Positions 44,925-56,934 of a DNA stretch of 64,000 bases are shown here, piece by piece. The position numbers and the translations under genes were made by a program. Source of the stretch: Leptoclinus maculatus (Eukaryota; Chordata; Actinopteri; Perciformes; Stichaeidae); NCBI GenBank assembly GCA_032191485.1, contig JAVDOI010000016.1, forward strand, positions 11,084,759-11,148,758. Reading direction: 5' to 3'. The notes under the pieces were generated by a model. It ran no database searches and was not told the origin of the DNA. It saw only the letters and a program-made list of their open reading frames with translations. Numbering within the stretch: position 1 is the stretch's first letter; every line of letters begins with the position of its first letter.

Positions 44925-45091
44925 TTTTCGTTGACGGTGTCTTTGAAGGTGCTGAAAATATTTGAGAGATTGTCCATCTTGCTCTGGATCTGGGCTTTGT
45001 TTCCATCGGGGCATATTTCAGACAGCTCCTTGGACAGAGTCTGCAGCTTTTCCAAATCACTGGCATGTTCAGCCATCTCAGCTTTAGTGTT
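44925..45091 (-). CDS. dst: dst spectrin-repeat exon (NTKAEMAEHASDLEKLQT)
   Basis: Encodes NTKAEMAEHASDLEKLQTLS to FSTFKDTVNE plus two bases. Acceptor ctctgcag, donor gtaagc. Confidence 0.92.
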
Positions 45092-45188
45092 CTGCAGAGA
45101 AATTATATGTAACATTTTTGGTGAAAATGTTACATTACTTCAAGACACCACCATTTATGGATGTAAACATAGTCAGCGGTACAGTTAC

Positions 45189-45506
45189 CTGCATCAGCTG
45201 AGACAGTTCATTGAAAGTTTTCCCCGGCCCGTCTGTCTCATGTAGATCTTGTGAACGCTTCACAACAAACTGCTGAACTTTATCTGTAACCTTCTCGAAC
45301 TGTTCCACCTTTTCCTTCAGCTGCTCCAGCTGGGACACTTTTTGCTTATGCTTGTTACAGGAATCAGAGAAGCGCTGGGAGAGAGCATCCATCTTAGTCT
45401 GCAGAAGGGCAGCAGCAGAGGGATCTGCTGTCTCCACAAACTTCTTCACCTTGGCTTTCATGGCTGAGATGCTGCTCTGGCGACTTGCTATGTCCTGCTC
45501 TAATGC
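45189..45506 (-). CDS. dst: dst spectrin-repeat exon (ALEQDIASRQSSISAMKA)
   Basis: 106 codons, ALEQDIASRQSSISAMKAKV then ALSQRFSDSCNKHKQKVSQL to FNELSQLMQ. Acceptor ttcttaag, donor gtaact. Confidence 0.92.
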
Positions 45507-45653
45507 CTTAAGAAAATACAGGATGGAAAACAGGTTCAATGGCTAAATAAAGTGAACATGGAGCAAGTAAAAGACACAAATCAGTCACAGACAGCATCAA
45601 ATAATAGATACAGTATCTGGTTATTGGACTGCTAAAATGAGAAGAGTACATAC

Positions 45654-45862
45654 TGCTTCTTTGCTGAGGATATCTCCAATGGATGCAGAGTCCAGGGGGA
45701 TTCGTCCTTTCTCTTTCACACTGGCCTCCACTCCCTCCATCCATCCCATCATCTCATCCAAACCATCCTGGACACTCATGGAGCGAGTCAGGGTGATCTG
45801 CAGTTTCTCATTTCGATCACTCACAGACTTGGAGAGGTTGTCGTAGCGCTCAACTATGTCAT
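45654..45862 (-). CDS. dst: dst spectrin-repeat exon (DDIVERYDNLSKSVSDRN)
   Basis: Encodes DIVERYDNLSKSVSDRNEKL then QITLTRSMSVQDGLDEMMGW to GDILSKEA. Acceptor gctgtag, donor gtatgt. Confidence 0.92.
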
Positions 45863-46454
45863 CTACAGCGAAGGTAAACAAACCAGGTTATGTTTAAAAC
45901 GGAACATTTTCTCATTGTCTTTGGGACACACTGTGAGATGAACATTTCAAACCAAAGCTTATTTGACATTCATGAGTGTCTTAAGGATAAAAGTTTTGCA
46001 AAGGATTACGTTCACTAAGATTTTGTGGTAGAGTAAAAGCATTTTTACGTGTAAGCCAAGAAACTAATGACTGAAGAGAAGGAATATAAATGAGACACTC
46101 CAAAAGCTATATTTCCCTCTGATACCTTGTGTACATTTTAGAAAAATTATGGTGGACATTTTGAGGTATGATGACATTGTTGCCAACTGACAATAAACAG
46201 TCTGCTTGCTTAACAACCTACCTACAAGTTGCAAGGCTCACATTTTGCAGGGCAATGAGAACTTTAAGCCTCTACTTTGAAATACTTTATTTTGAAACTT
46301 TCCCAAGTATTTCAGAGATATTTCCATGTCTGGCATCTTCCAATTTGCCTATTTTAAGGCCGAAATTATTTGAGTGTCAATAACGACACATAAAATCATT
46401 AAAACTCTCTATAGGTGGAGCAAAACCTGATCCCTACTTTGATTTGTCCCTCAC

Positions 46455-46578
46455 CTACTGTCTCCTGGATGTCGTCTGAGTTGCTCAGCAGGTCTCCTTC
46501 AGATGTTATCAAAGACTCAGCTGCTTTGCGTAGTGTATCAATAGCAGTCTGATGTCCTGTCATCTGACCTTGTAGGGC
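46455..46578 (-). CDS. dst: dst spectrin-repeat exon (ALQGQMTGHQTAIDTLRK)
   Basis: 41 codons plus one base, ALQGQMTGHQTAIDTLRKAA to SNSDDIQETV. Acceptor atccacag, donor gtgagg. The upstream intron (46579-47574) uses a GC donor. Confidence 0.9.
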
Positions 46579-47574
46579 CTGTGGATCAATAGGGGAAAGA
46601 AAAATGAAACAGTATCCACATATATAAATGTCCTTTGTCTACTTTTAAACTGATTATGCATTTCACTTGTGTGGTAGATTGAAGATACAAAAAGTGATAA
46701 TGTGCAACAATGTCTGGATAATGTCTACTGTAAATAGGAAATATATAGTGATTCCACAGATGTGTTTAGATGTACCTGTCTGCCTCGACTTCTACACTTA
46801 CAGAAAGGCTTTGGAGTATTTGCAGTGATTTGTAACCAAAGCCAGATGAACAGCGTTTCTCAGTTGGCCCACAGGCGCCTCTTATCTTGGCATATCTCTG
46901 CTGTAAGTCACTACCTTCCTACAGAGAAATGTTCAAGCTAACTGCTGCCAAAAGCTTTGACACAAAGACAGCATCGTTTCTTATCCTCCTGTAAGGCTTC
47001 ACATAACCAGAGTTAAACTATTCACATGTGCGTTTGAATTTGAACACAGAGCTAAAAATAACTGTGTTATACTTAAGTCAGTGGAAACACTGTATATGGT
47101 AAGGCAGGTCTATTGTAGCATGACCTTATAACCCAGTCAATGCTCCCAAGTTCTGCATGTGTTACTTCTTAATAAAGCTTTTCTTTATTTCTTTTCTTAG
47201 AATACTCATAACCTAACATCCATTAAAGTTCACATCCCTTTGATGAATCTTTGCGATGCAGCTGCTGCATTGCAATTTCCCCCGGGCTAAATAAAGTTGT
47301 ATATTATCTGATCTTATCTTAAATCAAATCAAACACCAGACTTGTTGAACTTTAACTGTAAAGATCCAATCATCATCAAAATGTAATGCATCACATGGGA
47401 GGAAAGATCATACAGGCTTTTTTTCATACGACTCCTGTGTTGGCCTCAAGAATTAGAGAGGCCTCACAGAAATATGAAGAAAATGCACATCCAGGTAAAG
47501 AAGACCTCAATCTGAGAAACGTCTGAGCACTCAATATCCTACGTGCTACAGTTCTGGCTTGCAGCTTTTCTTGC
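46579..47574. other. dst GC-AG intron with a retroelement tail
   Basis: Apart from the LINE-like tail at about 47255-47330 nothing is recognised. Confidence 0.45.
47255..47330 (+). repeat. LINE/SINE 3'-tail-like sequence
   Basis: gcaatttcccccgggctaaa, followed by taaagttgtat and an irregular TCTTA run, resembles the 3' ends of teleost non-LTR retroelements (cccggg plus aataaagt plus short tandem tail). No upstream reverse transcriptase; a short 5'-truncated copy. Confidence 0.4.
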
Positions 47575-47751
47575 CTTGGTCTCCTCCAGCTGTTTCTGTA
47601 GTGTTTGTGGGTCAGCTGCTATGGCCTCGGATTGCTGCTTCCTCGCCTCCTCCTCTGAGCTGTTGAGCCACATCAATAGACCAGCGTTCGAGTCGTCATA
47701 TTTTTTGTATTTGTCAACCACGTCTTTGAGGTTGTTGCCGAGCTGATTGCA
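47575..47751 (-). CDS. dst: dst spectrin-repeat exon with GC donor (CNQLGNNLKDVVDKYKKY)
   Basis: 59 codons, CNQLGNNLKDVVDKYKKYDD to PQTLQKQLEETK. The exon ends AAG followed by gcaaga. The junction K-A-L-Q-G matches dystonin, and the nearest downstream GT would change phase, so this is a third GC-AG intron. Acceptor gtttcag. Confidence 0.9.
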
Positions 47752-47950
47752 CTGAAACAAAGGAAAATAAATGATACTCTAAGTGTGATAATATATTCAG
47801 ATAACAGTCTCTGACACTGACATTCTCACAGTGCTCACAGAAAATGGCGTGACGTATTAGTTTTGAATGAAGACAAATGCTTCCACCCAGTGGCAAGAAA
47901 AAGTCATTGCAACCTCTCTAGATCCATGTGATCAGCTGCCGACTAAATAC

Positions 47951-48499
47951 CTGTGAATGTAGTGTTTTGTATCTGCTGGCTGCTGAATCCAACTTGTCCT
48001 TGACAGCAGAGCAGGTTCCTGAAGTATCAACATCCAGCAGAGCGTTCTTAGCCGCGGAGTCAGCCAATCCACAGGCGTTAGCCACATCCAGCACTTTCTG
48101 TCCCGACATGGTGATGAAGCGAAGGTCCCCTTTGTGGGAAATCACATCTTCTGAGAAGCTTCTCTGTCGCTGGAGTTTATCACTGAGGATATTAAGGGAG
48201 CTTTCAGCAGTGCCCAGCTGCTCTATCTCTCCCTCCGCCTGGTCTAACCAGCCGACAAACTCCTCACAGTCACCCTGGAACTTCTTCAGCTCCTCCTGGA
48301 CACACTGCACCTGCTTCATCTGCTGCTCAGCCTGCGTCAGGGAGGCCTCGTAGCGTCCCTTCAGCTCCTGGATGTTCTTCTGCAGTTTCTCCTTCTCCTC
48401 CGGAGACAGCACGTTTGCCTGCTTGTCGAGCAGAGCCTGAGCTGACTGGGTGGCCATGATCAGATCCTGCTGCTGGGACAGAATCTCCTGATGACGGGC
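47951..48499 (-). CDS. dst: dst spectrin-repeat exon (ARHQEILSQQQDLIMATQ)
   Basis: 183 codons, ARHQEILSQQQDLIMATQSA then DCEEFVGWLDQAEGEIEQLG to ASRYKTLHSQ. Acceptor ttcccacag, donor gtattt. Confidence 0.92.
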
Positions 48500-48821
48500 C
48501 TGTGGGAACGATGAACCAATACATATAAATGTGATTATTATCTTTTTATATACATCTTTTAAACATTGTTTATTTTTCTAATTAAATAACATTGTGCAGC
48601 TTTTATATTTGTTGGCATTTACTGTTTAACAGATCTAGAAATTGATTTACAACATTTTGATTTTATTGCTACTTTCTGCATTTCTTTGCTACTTGTGTCT
48701 TTTACTTTTAGGTTTACTCATGATGATCTGTCTCAAGTAATACCAAAAAAACTCCCAGATGAAAGTATGGACTGCTGAGTAACAATTCTCTCTCTACATT
48801 TTTGCAACAATCCAACTATAC

Positions 48822-49106
48822 CTTGACCCTGTCATACTGCTTATCGAGCTGCAGGGAGGCGTCGTTCTTCCCGCTGGTCTCTCTGCCAAAATCATTTTCA
48901 GTGGCCTGTAAAGCGTTTCCATTGGCATCGTCATCCGCTCCTATCGGTCCCGTGGATGAGGTTTCTTCTGGCAGGTTTCCATTCTCTTTACTTATTTGGT
49001 CAGTTTGATTCAGATCGCTCTCGTTTTCATTCCCTATGTTGGATATCCAGTCCAGGAGACCTTCGATTTTGTTCTTACTTTCTTCGAGCCGCTCAACAGC
49101 TGCTGC
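48822..49106 (-). CDS. dst: dst spectrin-repeat exon with a long acidic/Asn-rich insert
   Basis: 95 codons, AAAVERLEESKNKIEGLLDW then ISNIGNENESDLNQTDQISK, a stretch with EETSSTGPIGADDDANGNAL, to LQLDKQYDRVK. The insert is poor in hydrophobic residues and probably loops out of the repeat. Acceptor cttttcag, donor gtatag. Confidence 0.9.
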
Positions 49107-49283
49107 CTGAAAAGACAGATGGATTACAGACCAACAACATAATGAAAAGAGAAAAATCTATATAAAACGTTGACATTAAGTTTAGCAATATGATAATAAC
49201 ACTGAAATAACAATCTAAAACATGATGCACTACATAGTTTTTACAGACAACACAAACTGTATGGAGGTAATCTGAACTCTGAC

Positions 49284-49517
49284 CTTTTCGCTCTCCTGTT
49301 TGATGGCTGTGGTAACAACCTTCTCCAAGTCTTTCCTGGACTCCTCGGCCCGCTGGTTGATGAGTTTGGCTTTGCTTTTCGCCTCCTCCAACTTGCTCTC
49401 AATGATGGCGATTTGATCGGGCATCAGCTTGCTCCGGTTTTCCTCCAGAAACTTTTTAGTACTGGTGATGACGTCATTCAAGGCACTGGCATTTGTCGAC
49501 ACGTCTTTTTGCAGAGC
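49284..49517 (-). CDS. dst: dst spectrin-repeat exon (ALQKDVSTNASALNDVIT)
   Basis: 78 codons, ALQKDVSTNASALNDVITST then KKFLEENRSKLMPDQIAIIE to TAIKQESEK. Acceptor atatcaag, donor gtcaga. Confidence 0.92.
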
Positions 49518-49620
49518 CTTGATATCAGGAGGAGGACAAATAGAGTCCCCGAATGAAACTGATGAAAACTTGGGACGCATACTGTGCTTCTTCAAAAGAA
49601 AAAGAAAATGTATTTCAAAC

Positions 49621-49773
49621 CTGGTGCTCCTGCTGGTACTGCTGCAGATCTGTGACACACTCAGCATTTCCAGCCTGTTGCTGATGACCCATCAGCTGGT
49701 TTTCTGTCAGGGTGAGATCATCACACACTTCCTCCAACTTCTCTGTAAACTCCTTGTGTTTCTCCAACAAAGT
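49621..49773 (-). CDS. dst: dst spectrin-repeat exon (TLLEKHKEFTEKLEEVCD)
   Basis: 51 codons, TLLEKHKEFTEKLEEVCDDL to LQQYQQEHQ. Acceptor gtttgacag, donor gtttga. Confidence 0.9.
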
Positions 49774-50865
49774 CTGTCAAACAAGAATGAAAAAACACCA
49801 GGTAAATATCACAAAAGGCTGTGATTTAAACACACTCACATCCACACTCCATAAAACATTCCCATGAAACAAACTCCCAAAATCCTACAACAGAGTTCAG
49901 GGTTATTTCTTTGGTCTGAATCAATATTTGGGAACAAAAACATCAAAACAAGGGAAGAGAAACGATTCAAGCACTTAGAGGTAACATGCAAATTCTGCTT
50001 TAGTATACATTTCCTTCTTCATAACAGTGTATAAATCTAGTATGCTGTAAACATGCTATTTCGCCCATTTGCCACTTTGGTCTCGAGATAGTAATAAGCA
50101 CATTATGTCCTGTGTGTTATTGGGTTTGTTGTGTGTGAACGTGTTCCAACAGAGAAGGTGCATTTTGTCCACTGTTAATTGTTCACTGGTGTCTTGGAGG
50201 CCTGTAGGATATAACCAGCACAAAGAGTTAGTCTGCAGGAGCGATCAAGCACGTGAGCATGCAAAGTTGTTATTTTTCCTGAACATTTAAGGCATTCACA
50301 GTAGAACCACCCTGACAGACATTTGTTTTTAAACACATTGAAATATGGTGAAAACTATAAACGCTGGGATACTGTTGATTACTCATTGCTTTGAAAAAGT
50401 CTAATTATCAATCTAAATCCACAAAAATCCACATTGAAGTTCAATATTTGTACAAATACAATTTTAGAGCTGATAAATCATTTTTGTTTTGATGCCTGAG
50501 GGTCAGATGTCTCACTGAAATTTGGAAAGAAATTGTGTACTAATAATGTCAAACCACATATGTGAAAATGCCTTGTCGTAAATGATTTAATAATAATTCA
50601 TATTTTTGTTGTTAGCTCTAACAAGTCTACATGTACTGCATGTGTTGATTTAATGCGTTTAAGTTGATCTACTTTTTATTCTTACCCACAAATGATACTT
50701 CCAAAGCTTAAATCTGACCAGTAACATGGCTTACACAGCCCACTCTACATGCACTATAAGCATTCATTATTAACTTTCATTTTCATTCATCAAACCAAAC
50801 ATGTATATATAGTTGTTTTTGTAAGGAGACATATGTGATATGTTCTTGTATTTCCACAGGCAGAC
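49774..50865. other. dst intron, nothing recognised
   Basis: AT-rich, no exon or repeat family seen. Confidence 0.45.
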
Positions 50866-51102
50866 CTTCTCCTGGATCTCCCTCTCCCTGGTGTCCAGTA
50901 GGACATCCAAGGCGCTCCTCTGGGTGACAAGCCTCTCTGTCTGGTCCCTGAACGCTCGCTGAGTTGTGCTGAGGAACTTGAGGAGGTAGCTGCTCTGAGC
51001 TGGACTCAGAAACTGAGCGTGCTCAGAAATAAAGCACTGGATATCAAATGTGACATCCTCTAACTTGAGCCTGGCTTCTTTTAGCAGACTGCTCTCTGAG
51101 TC
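50866..51102 (-). CDS. dst: dst spectrin-repeat exon (DSESSLLKEARLKLEDVT)
   Basis: 79 codons, DSESSLLKEARLKLEDVTFD then LSPAQSSYLLKFLSTTQRAF to TREREIQEK. Acceptor ttcctgcag, donor gtctgc. Confidence 0.9.
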
Positions 51103-51190
51103 CTGCAGGAAAAGACGGAAATGTGAAGAGTACGTCTCTGTAAACTACTGTAGATTATGGATGTTTAAAATGACAATAATTTAAAGATAC

Positions 51191-51334
51191 CCTGTTCTGC
51201 TGAATCAACTGTTTCAGTGTGTCCACATCACAGGGTTTTAAATCCACGTCACACATTCCTGAGTTGTTCTGGATGAGGCCCGCTACTTCATTAAGTTCAC
51301 TGAGATGTTTCTGGTACGTTGATTCCAAATGCAT
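51191..51334 (-). CDS. dst: dst spectrin-repeat exon (MHLESTYQKHLSELNEVA)
   Basis: 48 codons, MHLESTYQKHLSELNEVAGL to TLKQLIQQNR. Acceptor ttttttag, donor gtatct. Confidence 0.9.
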
Positions 51335-51413
51335 CTAAAAAAAACAACATTTAAAGAAGTCAATAGCTGATGCAACGATTACATCACTTTAATTACTTGC
51401 AATGAGCACTGAC

Positions 51414-51629
51414 CTTTCCAGTTTCCATCGCTTGAATTAGGGAGTGACTCCTTTCTGCACACATTTGGGAAACAGCAGTAAAATTTTGCTCTAAATCCAG
51501 ATATGTCGAGGACAAATCTTGGTGGATCTGTATGGGAATGTCTTCATCAGCAGAATTTAAGAGCAGTTGGGCTTTCTCCATATCTGCTGTCAAAACACCA
51601 GCCAGTCGAGAAAGTTGGGACTCCAGAGA
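51414..51629 (-). CDS. dst: dst spectrin-repeat exon (SLESQLSRLAGVLTADME)
   Basis: 72 codons, SLESQLSRLAGVLTADMEKA to SLIQAMETGK. Acceptor attatccag, donor gtcagt. Confidence 0.9.
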
Positions 51630-51733
51630 CTGGATAATAAAAGCACAGTTGGTCAGGAACTAATGCATACATGCACATACATAAGAGAAAAGTTGAGAAC
51701 ATATAATATTGTTTGATATTGTTCATGTCGAAC

Positions 51734-51880
51734 CTGAAAATCCTGTTTTTGAATCTGCAGTTCTTCCATGTTGTTGCCAATGGCTGCCTGGATTAAAAGG
51801 TCTTTTCTGACATCCTCTAAAACATCGGCGTGATCCTGCAGTCTCCCAACACACTCCAAAAAATCCTGGATGTAGAACAG
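51734..51880 (-). CDS. dst: dst spectrin-repeat exon (LFYIQDFLECVGRLQDHA)
   Basis: 49 codons, LFYIQDFLECVGRLQDHADV to ELQIQKQDFQ. Acceptor cccctcag, donor gttcga. First rod exon after the large acidic exon. Confidence 0.9.
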
Positions 51881-51977
51881 CTGAGGGGAAAGAAAACAAA
51901 AGAGTAGCAAATGTTACTTGTATCAAAAACTAAGGGAGGGGGTTGCCTTATTAACACTGAAACAACATGACACGTAC

Positions 51978-54900
51978 CTTATTTTTGACCTCCTCAACTT
52001 TGCAGGAATCTGAGCAGCCAGACGACTGAGGAGACGGTGGGTGGCTGTCTGCAGCAGAGCGACAGTGACCCGAGTCATCTTCTGCTGACTCCTCATCTTC
52101 TCCCTCTGAGCTCTCCTCCTTGATGCTCTCCAGTGTGTGCCACCGCTCCTCCTGAGAGTCTCCCCCCACAGAGTCTCCCCCCAGCGCACTGTTTAGAGTG
52201 TCCATCACCTCCTGAAGCATTGAAAGGTCTTGGCTTGAGGAAACAGTCTTAAGAATGTGCAGCAGTTGCAGCTGGATGTTTGGCGCATCGGACTGCTCTG
52301 TCTTTTCATCGACTTTCTCTTCCTGAACTATCAGTTCTGAGTTTCCCATGTCTTTGTTGTTTGAACTGAGGGTGTCTTGCTTCAACACATCCATGAGAAG
52401 GTCTGGGTGACTGCTCTCTATAAGTCCATGAGGTGTGTCTGTCTCCTGAAAGCCACCTTTGTCTAAAGTTTGCGGAGTGTTCTGAAACACTTCGATAGAG
52501 CTTTCAGTGTCCAGGGTTTGTGCCTCATGCAAATCACTGACATCAGTCCCCTTTGTAATCCCTTCCCCCTCGTCATCTACATGTGTCCTTACAGCATTAG
52601 AAAACACTGATGAGGAAGCATCAGACGCGACGTAGCTGTCTGACAGGAGATCAGTATCTACCTGGAGATGCTCAGAAGCACACACAGGTAGTCGTGTTTC
52701 CTCTTGTAGAATATCAGACCCGAAACCTAATCCCAAAATAGTTTCAGACTCTCTTGAGTTATTGTCTGACCCAGAAACATTTTCACCAATATTTTCTTTA
52801 TCTCTTGCCTTCTGTGCATATCTTGACGCGGATGTCTGCTCTGTGTCAGTGGTGACTGTGAAGATGTCCTCATGTTGCCCGCCTGTGCTTAACTCAACAT
52901 CCTCTGCAGCACTGTGCTGTGAATCTTTACCAGCCAACACTGCTTCAGGGGAAACTCTGCTGGTAGTTTGACTGGGGTGCTCTAAATCTTCACCACCGGA
53001 ACACTTAAGATGAATAGCATTTGTTGCGGTGACTTCATCGGAAACAACGGGTGACTGTGGAGATCTCTCACCAACAAGCATACTCTGACCATTTCGAGAG
53101 CAGCTGGGCTCCGATCCAACACTAGACTCACTTTCTGAATGAAGTGCTGCTTGCTGAGGTAATGTGATGTTGTCATCATAGTTACCGTTTCCCTCTGAGG
53201 TGATTGCACTTTCGACCAAGTCTCTGGGTGATAAGTAATCTACACTCGGCGTTGGCTCGCCGTCCAAAGGTGACTGAAATGCACATGTGTCATTCTCTGT
53301 TCTGCGTTCCTCAGATGACACATTGTGTGATGAGGAAACGTCTAAGTCACTCTCACTAATGGTCTGATTCCCCACTTGGGCGATGAAAAAATCTGTATCA
53401 ATAGGTGAGCTGTCAGATTTGGAGGGATTAACAGAAGTGGAATATTGAGTCTGGCTTTCTGGATCAGTGCTAGATGGACGCGACTGTGCGGTTGGAGCAA
53501 CGCTTTCTATCACAACATCCATATCGGTCAGCTGACTATTGATTACAACCTGTGAGTCACCGTCTTCAGCTAGTAAAGGAGATGTGTCAACGAGACGAGG
53601 AGACTCTGCAGTAAACTGACTCCATGAGGAGGGTGAGCTCATCCGAGACTCATAATCGCTAACTGAGGGAGGGGAATGATGGAGATCATTACTCATCTCT
53701 CCTACATTTCCTGTTGTCTCACAATCTCCCTCTGCCTCTCCATTCTCTCCCTCTTCATTATTAGCCTGCTCATTAGTCAGATCAAGCACCTCAACAGCAC
53801 CCTCCCTCTCAGTCTGCATGTTTTCAGCCTCGTTATTATTATTAATTAAACGTAGCTTGTGATCATCAGAGATGGAGTGAATGACGTTTTCTTCTGGGTA
53901 ACTGCTGGCTTCAGGGTGTAAGTCAACGCGGTCATCTTTAACTGATCCAGACTGCACTGACTCACTGATACTAATGCTGCAACCAGACCTCAAAAGGCTT
54001 TGCTGCTCTATTACACCAAGAGCAATATTTGAGGATATGGATGCATCGGACACTGACATTGTGTCCTCCTCATCTCCTACAACACTTTGTTTTTCACGTG
54101 ACTGCAGGTCGAGCAGTTTCACCACTGTCGTCTCGTTAACTAGTCCCTGACTGAGAGCTGCCTCCAGGTCATAACGCCTCCCACAGGTGACATCTGAAAT
54201 GTCCCGTTCCCCCACTTGTGCTTTCAGAAGATGAATAGCACAGTCTTGCTCATTTTGGCCCTCCAACACGCCCTCAGAGCGTACAATCTCATCCTGAGTA
54301 ATATCTGTACCGTCTGATTCACTACAAAGTGACTCAGTGTTGTGTTGTGGAAGCGTTTGACGGCAGGATTCTATTGAACACTCAGAGCCAAACATCCTCG
54401 ACGGAGAGCCAACATTTGTTCTGTTCAGGGAGCATAACGGTTGACTAATTATTTGACATAAGTCTTTACTATCAGCATCTTCATCATCAATTTGGAAGCT
54501 ATTTCGACAACCTCTCTCTGCAAAATCTTCTGACTCTGTCCAGTTTGAGTTGCTGTGAAACGGGGTTTCCTCCGCTACACCAGTCTCTGTGGTATCCGTT
54601 CCAAGGCCATCATCGAAGAATTCCTGTTTTAGAGGCTCATCATTTGCAGATTTTTTTTCATCAAAGCTAATTCTTCCATTGACCGAGGAGCCAAAATGAT
54701 GCTGATCAAATGCGTGTTGCCTGTAATTCATCAACTCCTCTGTCTCCTCATTTATGTGCAGCGGTATCTCTAAATCTACCCGCTCTGAAAGCTCTCCAAC
54801 ATTTAAAGTCAGAGAAGTCACATTTTTCTCAGTGTTTTCAGAAAACACAGAATTTTCAAGAAAAATTGTAACCATTTTACTGAGCTGTCTGTCGAGTATT

Positions 54901-56051
54901 AGGACCCTCTGTCTCGACTCGGGATCTATGTAACTGTTCAACATTAGGTAGGAGATGAACAGCTGAGTCGCCTCTGCATGAGTGGGGATGTTATCGACTT
55001 CTAAGCAATCTGCAGCATGATGGCATCCGTCAACTGTGAGTTTTTTGTACATAAGCCAAGATGAAAACTTGTCGTTAAGGTGATAATCCTCAGGAAACAC
55101 ATCAGGAATTTCGACAGATTTCAAAATCTCTGCTGTGTAAGTGTCAATCAAACCATTCTGAATGGCGCAGTTGATGTCGACCACCTCTGAGATTTCTGGA
55201 ATGTAAAAAGCTGCTATCTTTTCCCGATTACTGAACACTGTGCTGGTAAACTCATCACTGGTGATCTGTTGGTCGTACTGGAATGAGGTGGACACAGTTT
55301 GGATTTCCCCACAACGAGGCAACACGAGTCCCATAAACTGCTGCTGATTTTCAAGCACAATGAGTGTGCTGTTAGAGCGCATCAAATCACACTGAACGGC
55401 TGCATCCACCTTTAGCCCTTCGCAATTACTCATAACTTCCTCTGTCATGGTCTCCTGGTCACTTAAACCTTCAGAAAAAGACCTCAAAGTGTTAATACTC
55501 CTCCCTGATGTCAGTGATTTATTTCTGCTGAGGCACTTTAATATCAGTCTATTAACCTCCTGCACTGGCTCTAAGAGTGAGACATCTTCAGCAGCGCTGG
55601 GATTAATCTTATCCTCACTGCTCTTTTGTCTCTGAAGGATCTCTACGTAGACAGAAGCAGATATTACACCGCACTGAAAAGCACTCTCCAGGGTCAGTGT
55701 GTCCCCCGTGTAGCACACGTTCAATCCATCACGGACTTCTTTGACCTCTATCATCTTGATGATCGGGTCTTCGCACGTGGCCTCTTCCCTAGCTGCTGCT
55801 ATGTCAGAGAGCGACACAGAAGAGACGTGTGTGCACTTGGTTGTTTCGTTCAGCTTTATCAAGTGGTCCAGCATGGATTTGTAAAGGAGATCTTGTTTGA
55901 AAGCATCTTCCCGGTCCAGACAGACATGCGGCTCCGACTGAAAGAGGTTGGAGGTCACAGGTTGGGCGTCTGGGAGAGCGACCCCAGTTATCTGATCAAT
56001 CAGGCCACTCGAGGTTCCGGTCCCAGGCCCTGCACCACTGGATTTTAAATC
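51978..56051 (-). CDS. dst: dst large acidic exon with degenerate plakin repeats (BPAG1b type)
   Basis: A single 4,074-nt phase-0 exon (1,358 codons) from acceptor tttctttag to donor gtacgt. The N-terminal part has plakin-repeat-like segments: SGLIDQITGVALPD (about residues 14-27), GDTLTLESAFQCGVISASVY (about 110-130), VDINCAIQNGLIDTYTAEIL (about 285-305) and RRYDLEAALSQGLVNETTVV (about 640). The rest is Ser/Glu/Asp-rich and probably disordered, ending EESSEGEDEESAEDDSGH then CKVEEVKNK. In mammals a comparable large exon is used in the muscle isoform and skipped in neuronal ones. Phase 0 at both ends permits clean skipping. Confidence 0.85.
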
Positions 56052-56648
56052 CTAAAGAAAATGACAATTTTACAAATTGTAGAACTGCTTTTAGCAACAA
56101 AATCTGTATTATTTATTGTGTCAAATTTGCAATTCAATTATTCAAAAGCAAGACAAAATGTATACTCACCAGACAAATATGGGCATGTTAAAAGATCATG
56201 TGCACAAGTGCAAGACTGCATCAGCGTTGCAACAGGAGAGCGACGAATAATACAGTTAAAGCTATCATGCATCTGGGAATGCAGTATCCAGCATCTTGCA
56301 AAAACAGGGTAGTTAATCACATCGCATACTGTAGGTAAAGGGTTATGTGTCATATCTGTTATCCTGTTGAAGTCAAGCACATTAATATGGGGAAATTTAG
56401 GACCAAAGCCAGGCGCAACTAAGCATGTTTACAGCATACTCAGATTTTCTGGGAATCAATTGTATAAATCTTGATTCTATCCCCAATGTAAGAGAATAAA
56501 AAGAGAGATACAAAAAGACAACTGCTCACACTGTACTAAGGAGAAGAGGAGAAACGTTAGTCATGCAGCTGAACATCAGGTGGCGCTGCTTTCTAACACA
56601 CTATAAGACACAAATGCAAACAATAGAAGAAACAGCCAAGTGTCCAAC
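56052..56648. other. dst intron, nothing recognised
   Basis: AT-rich; no exon or repeat family seen. Confidence 0.4.
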
Positions 56649-56757
56649 CTCTTCTGCAGAGGTTGTCTGATCTGAACAATGTTGGGAGAGTTCACTGTAG
56701 GCCTGATTGAGCACCTTCAGCTGCTCCTGGGCCTTTTCTCTTTCCTCCTCAGTCATT
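56649..56757 (-). CDS. dst: dst short helical exon (MTEEEREKAQEQLKVLNQ)
   Basis: Encodes MTEEEREKAQEQLKVLNQAY to DQTTSAEE. Acceptor ctcttacag, donor gttgga. One base in (completing Lys), phase 0 out. Confidence 0.88.
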
Positions 56758-56845
56758 CTGTAAGAGAAAACACAAAGAATGATGCTGACAGACTTTAAAC
56801 AGCTGTTTAAGTGTTGTGCATGTCGGTCACAGTAGCTGAACGTAC

Positions 56846-56934
56846 TTGTCACTGTGTTTGTTCAGCATCATTTGCGTGGCTCTCAGTGCTTCTGCGATTT
56901 GTTCCTTCTTAGTGACCATTTCCTCAACTGACAC
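56846..56934 (-). CDS. dst: dst short helical exon (VSVEEMVTKKEQIAEALR)
   Basis: Encodes VSVEEMVTKKEQIAEALRAT then MMLNKHSD plus two bases of Lys. Matches the ISVEEMSTKK segment of mammalian dystonin as I recall it. Acceptor tgttctag, donor gtacgt. Confidence 0.88.

Noticed and set aside
55626..56048. Plus-strand 140-residue frame opposite the large acidic exon
   Set aside because: Antisense shadow of a strongly supported coding exon.
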